Below the pieces are notes generated by a model. It was not told the DNA's origin and ran no database searches. It worked only from the letters and a program-made list of their open reading frames with translations. This document shows, one piece after another, positions 54,383 to 64,000 of a stretch of 64,000 nucleotides of DNA. The stretch is taken from contig NZ_JARJHL010000013.1 in assembly GCF_029309835.1 (NCBI RefSeq), positions 38,043-102,042 of the forward strand, written 5' to 3'. Position 1 is the first letter of the stretch. The number at the start of each line of letters is the position of its first letter. The translations under genes were made by a program, and so were the position numbers. This stretch comes from Paracoccus sp. DMF-8 (GTDB taxonomy: Bacteria; Pseudomonadota; Alphaproteobacteria; Rhodobacterales; Rhodobacteraceae).

Positions 54383-54984
54383 ATGAGCCGGACCGATCTG
54401 ACGCCGGAAGCTCTGACCCCGGACGCCATCGCCCGCCTGTTCGGCGGCGACAGCCATCGTGCGCGCGTTGAGGGCGCCCGGTCGCGCGCGATGATCTTGG
54501 TCTGGCGGATGAAAGCGCTTGCGATCTTTCGCGGCGCGTTGCCAGGCGGTGCTGAACGATATCCGCCAGCCGATGACCGATACCGACCCCGGAGATGGGG
54601 GCGAACATGATGCTGTTCTTTCGTCCGGGACTGGGCCGATCTGGACCATGTCCCCGATCTGGAAAAGCTGACCGGCAGCCGGTCTTGGCTGGCGCGGCGG
54701 CGGCGCGGCGGATCAGTATCGCATCTTTCGTTTCGATCAGGATGGCGCGATCCGCACCTGCCTATTGTCAACATGAGCGGCGCCTTGCGCGACGCCATCC
54801 GGCGTCCAGCCGGGGCTGCGGTGCGTTCGGTCCCGACATTCGCGCAGGACGTGCTGCCTTCGCCGGAACTGGCGGCGCTGCTGCGCGCGGCCTATGATCC
54901 GGTGATGCCAGCGGCGGCGCATGATCCGTCCCACGCGCTGCCTGTCTGCGCGGCCTGCGAAAACAGCCGGAGAAAGACGCCATG
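54383..54984 (+). pseudogene. Second-arm copy of the hypothetical gene upstream of ybgC
   Basis: Starts ATGAGCCGGACCGATCTG and overlaps the ybgC copy as ATGA. Several indels split it. Confidence 0.9.
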
Positions 54985-55361
54985 ACTCATCCTTTCCCGT
55001 CCGCGTCTGTACGGGGACACGATCGCGGCATCGTCTGTACGCCAATTACCTGAAATTCATCGAACGCGCCCGGTCGGAATGGCTGCGCGACATCGGCGTC
55101 GATCAGGTCGCGATGAAGGCGCAGGGCGTGGTCTTTGCCGTGCGCCGGATCGAGGCCGATTACCTGTCGCCCGCCCGTTTCGACGATGCGCTGGTCGTCG
55201 CATCCAGCCTGCCATTCGGCCACGCCCGCGCGGGTGGTCATGGATCAGGCGGTTCTGCGCGATGGGCAGGCGCTGTTCACCCGCCGCGTCACGCTGGTCT
55301 GTACGGCGCGAATGGCCGGGCGGCCCGCCTGCCTGCCGGGCTGGCCGAAAGGCTGGGCTGA
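54981..55361 (+). pseudogene. ybgC: Second-arm copy of ybgC
   Basis: From YANYLKFIERARSEWLRDIG onward it follows ybgC closely, but the first 20 codons and the middle carry indels. Confidence 0.92.
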
Positions 55362-55659
55362 GATCGCGGGTCCATGGATCGCGGCCCCGTGCGGCCAGGA
55401 TTTTCGACGCATCCGGTCGGTGGACCGGGGCGATGCGCGACAGGGGGCGCCGGTTTTCCCAAGCCCGCACAACCCCTTGCCGCAGCGCCCCGCGATGCGC
55501 CGCCCCGGTGACGGCATGCGGCCCCTGGCCGGGCGGCGCAACAACCCCCGAAAGTTGACGCAGATTTGACGGGTTGCGGGCTTTGCCCCGGAAATGCGCT
55601 CTGCTATCGGGCGGGGCAGAAGCCGCAGCCAGCAGCGGCCCAAAGGACAGGCAACCCCA

Positions 55660-56350
55660 ATGGATCAGAGTCGCAGCAGCCGGACAGGCAGTGGATTTTT
55701 CGGTGATCGCGCTTTTGCGCGCGCCTCGATCACGGTGCGGATCGTGATGGTGATACTTGTGCTGGCCTCTTTCTGGGCCTGGCGATCATCATCCAGAAAT
55801 TCATCACCTTTGCCGCGGCCCGGCGTGACGCCGACCGGTTCGACCGCGATTTCTGGTCGGGCGAGCCGCTGGACGATCTGTTCGACCGCATCGGCGACAG
55901 CCCCGTGACCTCGCCCGAGCGGATCTTGCGGCAGGCATGGGCAGACGGCAGCGCAGCCGGACGCATGACGGGCGCATGATCGCCGGGACCAGCGCCCGCG
56001 TCGACCGCGCGATGAATGTGGCGATCGGCCGCGAAAGCGACCGGCTGACGCGCGCCGTCCTGTTCTGGCCACGGTCGGTTCGACCGCGCCCTTCATCGGG
56101 TTGTTCGGCACGGTCTGGGGCATCAAGAATTCGTTCGAGGAAATCGCGATTTCGCAAAACACCTCGCTGGCCGTGGTGGCGCCGGGCATTGCCGAGGCGC
56201 TGGTCGCGACCGCCCTTGGCCTGCTGGCGGCGATCCCGGCGGTGATCTTCTACAACAAGCTGTCGGGGATGCCGACCGCATCACCGGAAATTACGAAACC
56301 TTGCGGACGAGTTTTCGACCATCCTGTCGCGCCAGCTGGGCGAGGAATAA
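55660..56350 (+). pseudogene. tolQ: Second-arm copy of tolQ with indels
   Basis: ATG at 55660. The C-terminal two thirds ([20 protein letters not shown]) are exact; indels near 55670, 55780 and 56065 break the frame. Confidence 0.93.
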
Positions 56351-56351
56351 G

Positions 56352-56805
56352 ATGGGCGCGGGTGTCGTCAGAAAGGGATCGGGGGCGCGGGCGCAGGCGG
56401 CGCACGCAGCCGATGGCCGAAATCAACGTCACGCCTTTCGTCGACGTGATGCTGGTCCTGCTGATCGTGTTCATGGTCGCGGCGCCGATGCTGACCGTCG
56501 GCGTGCCGCTGGAACTACCGCGCACCGCCGCCCAGCCCGTGCCGTCGGAACAGGAAGAGCCGCTGACCGTGTCGATCACCGCCGAAGGCCCGCTGGTCGT
56601 GATGACCACCGAGGTCCCGGAAGACGAACTGATCACGCGGCTGCAATCGGTCGCGCAGGAACGCCAAAGCCAGCGCATCTATCTGCGCGCGGCGGGCGAT
56701 CTGCCCTATGCCCGCGTCATGCAGGTGATGGGCGCGCTGAATGCGGCGGGTTTCCACGATATCGTGCTGGTGACCGACTCGGGCGGTCCGCGGATGGACG
56801 GCTAG
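56352..56805 (+). pseudogene. tolR: Second-arm copy of tolR, one indel
   Basis: Identical to tolR except for one extra G near 56376 (AAAGGGATC against AAAGGATC), which separates the first eight codons from the rest. Confidence 0.94.
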
Positions 56806-56809
56806 GGTG

Positions 56810-58353
56810 ATGGATCGCGCGGATCGCATCGGGGCCTGGGTTTCCGGGCTTGCCCATGCCGGGCTGATCGGTTGGGTCGCGGTCGGCGGCGTGTTCTTTC
56901 GCACCGAGCCGCTGGAGGCCGTGCGGATGACCTCGGTTTCGACCATGTCGGAAGCCGAATTCCGTGCGATCGCGGCGGCCGCCGCGGGGCGGGGCCGGTG
57001 GCGGAAACCGCCGCCTCGACCCCCGCGCAGCCCCGCCCGCCGTCGGAGGAGGACGTGACCGGCGCGCCGGATGCGATGTCGCCGCCGTCGCCCGACGTGC
57101 AGGCGCAGGTGCTGGCCAGCCCCGACGACCGCCCCGAAGCCCGCCCGGATCTGAGCGATCTGGAACCGACGCCGCGCCCGCAGCAGGTGGCGACCGTCGC
57201 GCCGCAACCCGTGCAGCCCGATCAGGCCAACGATGGCGCGGCCCTGCCGCAGCAGACGCCGGCGCAATCGCGGCCCGAAACGCCCGCTCAGCCGCAGACC
57301 GTGACGCCGCCGCGTTCGGCGCTGGCGCCGGTGACATCGTCGCGCCCGCAATCGCGCCCCGCCGGTCTGGCAGAGGCGGCCCGCGCCCGTCGGGCAGCCG
57401 CCCAGCAGGCCGCCGAGCGCGCCGCCGCCGAACGTCAGGCGGCACTGGCCCGTGCCGAGGAACAGGCCGCATCCGAACGCGCCGCCGCTGAACGGCGCGC
57501 AGAAACCGAACGCGAAACCGAACGCCAGCGCGAAGAGCAGGACCAGGCTGCCGCCGCCGAACGCCGCGCCGCCGCCGCGCGCGAGGCCGAGGCCGCCGAG
57601 GAACGCGCGGCAGCGGAACGTGCGGCAGAAGAACGCCGCGCAGAACAGCGGCAGGCAGAACAACGTCAGGCCGAGGAAAATCAGGCGCGGGAACGCGAGG
57701 CCGCTGCCGAACGCCGTGCCGCTGCCGAACGCCGCGCTGCCGCAGCCGAGGCCGCCGAACGCGAAGCGGCAGAAGCCCGCGCCCGCGAACAGGCCGAAGC
57801 CCGCGCCGCCGAGGAACGCGAGGCGGCACAGCGTCGCGAAGCCGAAGCCGCCCGCGCCGCACAAGAGGCTGAACGTCAGGCATCCGAAGCCCGCGCCCGT
57901 CAGCAAGAGGCCGAACGCCGCGAGGCCGCTGCCGCCGCCGAACGTCGCGCCGCTGAAACGGCGGCTGCCGAACAGGCCGGTTCCGGCGGCTCGGGCGGTG
58001 GTGGCGCTGCTGCCAGCGGCCCGCCGCTGAGCCAGGGCGAAAAGGACGGTTTCCGCATCGCGGTCGAAGCCTGCTGGAACCGTGGCGCCCTCTCGACCGA
58101 GGCCAGCCGCGTCACGGTTTCCGTGCGTTTCGCGATGGCGCAGAACGGCATGCCGGAACAGGGCTCGCTGCGGATGATCGGCCACGATGGCGGTTCGGAT
58201 GCCGCCGCCAATCAGGCCTATGAGGCCGCGCGCCGGGCCATTCTGGCCTGCGCGGCCCGCAGCGGCGGCTACAAGCTGCCGCCGGAAAAATACAACCGCT
58301 GGAAGGATGTCATCATCGACTTCCGGGCCAGCGGTGGCGCGGCGCTGAGGTAG
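56810..58353 (+). pseudogene. tolA: Second-arm copy of tolA, one indel
   Basis: Nearly identical to 8700-10242 and better at EAEFRAIAAAAAGRG, where the first arm lacks two bases. Both arms share the missing base just after that point. Confidence 0.94.
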
Positions 58354-58358
58354 GCGGG

Positions 58359-58867
58359 ATGCGGAACCGGATGGCCGTGATCGCAAGCCCTGCCCCGACC
58401 GTCGCGCAGCCTGTTGCCGCACAACAGGACGGCGCGGCAAGTGCCGTGCAGTCGATCCGGAAATGCGTGGGCAGGTATTTTGTCCCTGATCCCGAACATG
58501 CCGGGCAGAAACGCCAGCCGGGTGGCATGTATCATGTGGCGTTTCAGGCCGATCAGGCGGGCTGATCCGTCCCGACGGCATCCGCGTCACCAGTCAGGCC
58601 GCGGCGAACCAGCCGCATGACCGGGCTGCGGGTCGCGCGCCTGGCCGCTGTCCTGACCATGTTCAGGACGGCGCCGAACCATCCCGGACCGAAGACGAGC
58701 TGCAACATTATATCTTGCCGATGGGCATCGTGGATGCCCGCGACATGCCCGGACAGTCGCCAGGCCGGGGATATTCCCGCACAGATACCGAATATGTGAT
58801 CGTGACGTCGCTGCTCGTGACAATGCCGGCCATCGGGGCTCTGCCCTTTGCCGCGCTGAACCGATAA
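58359..58867 (+). pseudogene. Second-arm copy of the TolA-C-like gene
   Basis: Identical to 8186-8694 as far as can be seen, including the proposed frame break. Confidence 0.7.
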
Positions 58868-58897
58868 CCTGCAACCAAACCGCCAGAGGGCCGATTC

Positions 58898-60220
58898 ATG
58901 TTGCGTCAATTTCTACTTTCTTCTGTCATCGCCCTGACGGGGTTCGGTCTGGCCGCGCCCGTGCTGGCGCAGGATGGTCCCCTGCGGATCGAAATCACCG
59001 AGGGGGTGATCGAACCGATGCCCTTCGCGATCACCTTTTTCGACGAAGGCGGCGCGGGGCAGATGGTCGGGCAGGTCCGCGATCTGGTCGCGGCCGATCT
59101 GACCGGCACGGGCCTGTTCCGCGAAATTCCGCAAAGCGCCCATATCGCTCGCCCGGCGGGTTTCGACGCCGCCGTCGCCTATGAGGACTGGAAGGCGATC
59201 AATGCGCAGGCGCTGGTCACCGGCGCGGTCAGCGTTCAGGGCGGCAAGGTCGTGGTCAAGTTCCGGCTGTTCGACGTGTTTTCCGGCCAGCCGCTTGGCG
59301 ACGGGATGCAATTCGATGCCAGCACGGGCAACTGGCGGCGCGCGGCGCACAAGGCCGCCGATCAGGTCTATGCCCGGCTGACCGGCGAAGGCCCCTATTT
59401 CGACAGCCGCGTGGCATTCGTGTCGGAAACCGGCCCGAAAAATGCCCGGCTGAAACGCATCGGCATCATGGATTACGACGGCGCCAACATCAAATGGATG
59501 ACCGACGATTCCGCGCTGGTGCTGGCCCCGCGCTTTTCGCCCGATGGCAACCGGCTGCTGTATACCTCCTATGCCACGGGTTTCCCGCAGGTCATGCTGA
59601 TGGATGTGAACACGCTTGCCAGCCGCCAGATGGGCCAGCAGCAGGGCACCATGAGCTTTTCGCCGCGCTTTTCGCCGGATGGGCGCTGGATCGTCTATTC
59701 GCTGGAACAGAACGGCAATACCGATATCTATCAGATGGATGCGGGGTCGGGCGCACAGCGCGCGCTGACCAATGCGCCCTCGATCGAAACCTCGCCCAGC
59801 TACAGCCCCGACGGCAAGCAGATCGTCTTTGAATCCGACCGCTCGGGCAGCCCGCAGCTGTATATCATGTCCGCAGGCGGCGGAGAGCCGCGCCGCATCA
59901 GCTTTGGCGATGGCCGCTACGGCACGCCGGTCTGGTCGCCGCGCGGCGACCTGATCGCCTTTACCCGTCAGGTCGGCGGCCGGTTCCATATCGGCGTCAT
60001 GCGCACGGATGGTTCCGAGGAAAAAATGCTGACGGAATCGTTCCTTGACGAAGGCCCGACCTGGGCCCCCAATGGGCGCGTCGTGATGTTCATGCGCACC
60101 ACTCCGGGCGATACCGGGCAGTCGCGGTTGCATTCGGTGGACATTACCGGGCGCAACATGCGACCTGTGAACTTCGACGGGGCGGCTTCGGATCCCGATT
60201 GGGGCCCGCTGCTGCCGTAA
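58898..60220 (+). CDS. tolB: Intact second-arm copy of tolB
   Basis: Reads 440 residues without a break, from [18 protein letters not shown] to DPDWGPLLP, so it shows the true tolB sequence that the first arm breaks at 7016. It is an artefactual duplicate, not a second gene, but the better template for the protein. Confidence 0.93.
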   Translation: MLRQFLLSSVIALTGFGLAAPVLAQDGPLRIEITEGVIEPMPFAITFFDEGGAGQMVGQVRDLVAADLTGTGLFREIPQSAHIARPAGFDAAVAYEDWKAINAQALVTGAVSVQGGKVVVKFRLFDVFSGQPLGDGMQFDASTGNWRRAAHKAADQVYARLTGEGPYFDSRVAFVSETGPKNARLKRIGIMDYDGANIKWMTDDSALVLAPRFSPDGNRLLYTSYATGFPQVMLMDVNTLASRQMGQQQGTMSFSPRFSPDGRWIVYSLEQNGNTDIYQMDAGSGAQRALTNAPSIETSPSYSPDGKQIVFESDRSGSPQLYIMSAGGGEPRRISFGDGRYGTPVWSPRGDLIAFTRQVGGRFHIGVMRTDGSEEKMLTESFLDEGPTWAPNGRVVMFMRTTPGDTGQSRLHSVDITGRNMRPVNFDGAASDPDWGPLLP

Positions 60221-60233
60221 CTCAGGGATCGCG

Positions 60234-60761
60234 ATGGGAATGGCGATGAAACAGATGATGAAATTTGCCGCTCTGGCCGTGATTCTGGGGCTGGCGGCCT
60301 GTGCGAAGCCGCAGGGGGGCATGGTGAACGACCCCTATGCGATGGGCGGCGGTGCGGCTGGAACGGTCGGCACCGGGGTCTTGGGCGGTCCGGGCACGGC
60401 GGAATATTTCAAGGCCGAGGTCGGCGACACCGTCAACTTCCTGCTGGACCAGTCCAGCCTGACGCCCGAGGCGCGCGCCATCCTGGCCCGTCAGGCGCAG
60501 TGGATGAACCAGAACCAGGGTTTCAGCGCCATGATCGAAGGTCATGCCGACGAACAGGGCACCCGCGAATACAACATCGCGCTTGGCGCGCGCCGCGCCA
60601 GTTCGGTGCAGGAATACCTGATTTCGCAAGGCGTCGTTGCCGGGCGTCTGAAAACCGTCAGCTATGGCAAGGAACGCCCGCTGGCCATCTGTTCGACCGA
60701 GGAATGCTTTACCAAAAACCGCCGCGCCGTCACCGTGGTCAGCCCGGGCTTCGGTAGCTGA
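60234..60761 (+). CDS. pal: Intact second-arm copy of pal
   Basis: Reads 175 residues with lipobox LAAC and the OmpA-like domain. It has six G at 60314-60319, where the first arm has five, confirming that the break in the first arm is an error. Confidence 0.93.
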   Translation: MGMAMKQMMKFAALAVILGLAACAKPQGGMVNDPYAMGGGAAGTVGTGVLGGPGTAEYFKAEVGDTVNFLLDQSSLTPEARAILARQAQWMNQNQGFSAMIEGHADEQGTREYNIALGARRASSVQEYLISQGVVAGRLKTVSYGKERPLAICSTEECFTKNRRAVTVVSPGFGS

Positions 60762-61718
60762 TGCGCAGGTTGCTGATGGTCTCGGCGCTGGCGCTGGCGG
60801 CCCTGGCGCCACGCCGGGCGCTCATGCGCAGGACCGGGCGGCCTCGCTGGCCGATATCCGGTCGGAACTGAGCCGGCTGACGGCGGATCTGCAAACGCTG
60901 CGGTCGGAACTGGTCGCCTCGGGGCCTGCGGGCTTTGCGGCGGCGGGGGGCGACAGCGCCTTTGACCGCATGAACGCGATGGAACAGCGGCTGGCGCAAC
61001 TGACCGGCCAGACCGAGCAGTTGCAAAACCGCATCGACCGCATCGTGCGCGATGGCACCACCCGCATCGGCGATATCGAATTCCGCCTGTGCGAGATGGA
61101 GCCGAACTGCGATCTGGGTTCGCTGACGACGCCGGATCTGGGGCAGCAGGGCGGTTCCGCGCCGCTGCCGGGTTCGGATCAGCAAGGCATGAACAGGGCG
61201 CGGCAGGGCACCCCGAACCCTTCGGCGGGGGCTGCGACCGAAGCAGAGACAGCCGATTTCGACCGGGCCCGGGAGGTGCTCGGTCAAGGTGACTTTCGTC
61301 GTGCTGCGGACCTCTTCGCGGCCGTCGCGCAATCCCACGCGGGCGGGCCACTGACGGCAGAGGCGATGTTCCTGCGCGGTGCCGCGCTGGACAGCGCGGG
61401 CGATCTGCCCGCCGCGGGCGAGGCATGGCTGGCCAGTTTCGCCGCGAACCCCAACGGGCCGCAGGCCCCCGATGCCCTGCTGGGCCTGTCGCGCGCCATG
61501 TCGCAGGTCGGCAGCCCGGCGGATGGCTGCTATTATCTGTTCGAAATTCTGGCCCGCTTCCCCGCCGCCCCGCAGGCGGCCGAGGCGGAACGGCGCGTGG
61601 CCTCAACCGGCTGCGCCGCGCAATCGGGGGGACACCGGCGCCATCGGCGGCGATGATGCGGCCAGCCTTGACCCCGAGGCTGCTTTCGACGCGGAGATCC
61701 ATGCCGGAACTGCCATGA
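60761..61718 (+). pseudogene. cpoB: Second-arm copy of cpoB, same two indels
   Basis: Sequence equals the first arm, including the missing base near 60810 and the G-run of six at 61626-61631. Confidence 0.92.
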
Positions 61719-62965
61719 CGGCAGACCTTGCCGGTCGGATCTCGACAGAGCTGAACCGGCTGGCGGGCGATATGTCGGCGGTCGGCGTGGCCGTATCCGG
61801 CGGCGGCGATTCCGCGGCGCTTTTGCATTTGGTGACGGCATGGGCCGCCGGGCGGCGGGTGATGGCGGCGACGGTCGATCACGGTTTGCGCCGCGAATCG
61901 GCGGATGAGGCGCGATTCGCCGCGCGGATGGCGCAGGATCTGGGCGTGGCCCATGAAACCCTGCATTGGCGGCGGGAGGACGGTCCCGGCAATCTGATGG
62001 CGCAGGCCCGCGAGGCAGCGGCTGCGGCTGCTGTCGGATTGGGCGGCGCGCAACCGGCTGGACGCGGTGATGTTGGGTCATACGCTGGACGATCAGGCCG
62101 AAACCCTGCTGATGCGCCTGGGGCGCGGGGCGGGGGTCGACGGGCTGTCGGGGATGGCGGCATCCCGGCTGGCCTTCGGCACGGTCTGGCTGCGCCTGAT
62201 GCTGGGCCTGTCGCGGCAGGAACTGCGCGACTGGCTGCGGGAGCAGGGGCTGCGCTGGATCGACGACCCTTCGAACCAGAACCTTGATTATGAGCGGGTG
62301 CGGATGCGCAAGGCGCTGGAGGCGCTGGATATCCCTGCCGCCAGTCTGGGCCAGGACGGCGGCCAATCTGGCGATGGCGCGCGCTGCGCTGCAGGAGTTC
62401 GCCGCCCGTGCGACGGAAAACATCGCGACGGATCAGGCGCGGATTTCCTGCAACTGTCTGATTTCACGGGCGCCCCCGAAGAAATCCGGCGCCGTATCCT
62501 GGTCACCGGCCTGCGCTGGATGACCGGGTCCGACTATCCGGCGCGGCGCGACGAGGTGCTGCATGCGATGGTCGCGGTCGGTGCCGGTGGCCGCACCACG
62601 CTGGAGGGCGTGATTCTGGAACGCCGCGCCAGCCGCCTGCGGATGATCCCGCGAACCCGCCGCCGCCGCGCGGGCGCCCGCCGCCATCGCCGGTGCCGAT
62701 GGCGGCGCGATCTGGGACAACCGCTGGCGCCTCGACGGGCTGACAACCGGGGCAGGAGGTGCGCGTTCTGGGCCATGATGCGCTGACCGGTCTGGACTGG
62801 CGCCGCCCCGGCCTGACCCGCGACGAGGCCGCATCGACCCCCGGCATCTGGCAGGGCGACCGGCTGGTCGCGGCCCCCGCCATCCTGCCCGCAACCGGCG
62901 CCGGACCTGCGGCGCAGCCGATCCGCGGACTGGGACATTTCCGCGCAATGCTGTTCTCTCATTGA
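61715..62965 (+). pseudogene. tilS: Second-arm copy of tilS with indels
   Basis: Good over most of its length. It has correct GCGGGCGCCCGCC near 62674 but extra or altered bases near 62010, 62350 and 62650. Confidence 0.92.
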
Positions 62966-63024
62966 ACACCGCGCCGGAATCCCTATTTTCAGGTCGAGCT
63001 TTCAAACCCCGCGGAGGAGAGCCT

Positions 63025-63940
<916 letters not shown>

Positions 63941-64000
63941 AGGTGCTGTCATGAGTATGGAAGTCGTTCTTTAACCTTAGCAATACGTAACTGAACGAAG
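63941..64000. other. Untrimmed nanopore native barcode and ligation adapter
   Basis: Right after the last genomic base the sequence reads AGGTGCTG (63941-63948, barcode flank), a 22-base segment ending GAGTATGGAAGTCGTTCT (63949-63970), TTAACCTTAG (63971-63980, second flank) and CAATACGTAACTGAACGAAG (63981-64000, adapter). From memory, the middle segment is the reverse complement of Oxford Nanopore native barcode 13 with two or three base errors, and the flanks are those of the native barcoding kit. It is not bacterial DNA. Confidence 0.95.

Overview
The window looks like the end of a chromosomal contig from a Paracoccus-like member of the Rhodobacterales (high GC alphaproteobacterium). The evidence is the gene order ruvB ... 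ybgC-tolQ-tolR-tolA-tolB-pal-cpoB-tilS-ftsH, the S10/spc ribosomal protein genes, and protein sequences typical of that order. The right half is not independent sequence. Bases 35598-63940 are the reverse complement of 3118-35534, folded around a 63-base spacer inside rplB. The last 60 bases (63941-64000) match an untrimmed Oxford Nanopore native barcode plus ligation adapter. The large palindrome is therefore best read as a foldback (template plus complement) nanopore read assembled into the contig, not as biology. The second arm is badly garbled next to the fold (about 36-50 kb, roughly 4 kb net shorter than its partner) and becomes almost perfect beyond about 56 kb.

Real content, first arm. 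1-1.9 kb: the end of ruvB, a hotdog thioesterase and chorismate mutase. 1.9-2.1 kb: a 26-residue membrane peptide and a bidirectional terminator. 2.1-12.7 kb (minus strand): an envelope cluster in transcription order: hypothetical, ybgC, tolQ, tolR, tolA, a possible TolA-C-like gene, tolB, pal, cpoB, tilS, ftsH. 13-15.3 kb: an ABC exporter convergent with a DsbA-like oxidoreductase. 15.7-16.2 kb: a secreted Asp/Arg repeat protein. 16.2-18.2 kb: a divergent DCC-oxidoreductase/HTTM membrane protein pair. 18.1-19.7 kb: a phospholipase D-family protein.

19.8-27.2 kb (minus strand) is the most interesting real locus. It is a three-gene cluster of a giant RTX protein with two HasA-type heme-binding domains and three cadherin-like repeats, a heme-type TonB-dependent receptor (FRAP/NPDL motifs), and a second RTX protein with one HasA-type domain. 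This resembles a hemophore/receptor heme-uptake system in which the hemophore domains are built into large calcium-binding type I-secreted proteins. 27.6-28.3 kb is a small beta-barrel-like secreted protein.

28.4-35.6 kb (minus strand) holds ribosomal protein genes in the order rplB(partial)-rpsS-rplV-rpsC-rplP, terminator, promoter, rpmC-rpsQ-rplN-rplX-rplE-rpsN-rpsH-rplF-rplR-rpsE-rpmD, terminator. Several first-arm genes (tolA, tolB, pal, cpoB, tilS, the HTTM gene, the giant hemophore gene, rplV) carry single- or two-base indels typical of nanopore consensus errors. In some cases (tolB, pal, tilS) the second arm supplies the correct reading. Gene copies in the second arm should not be counted as extra genes.
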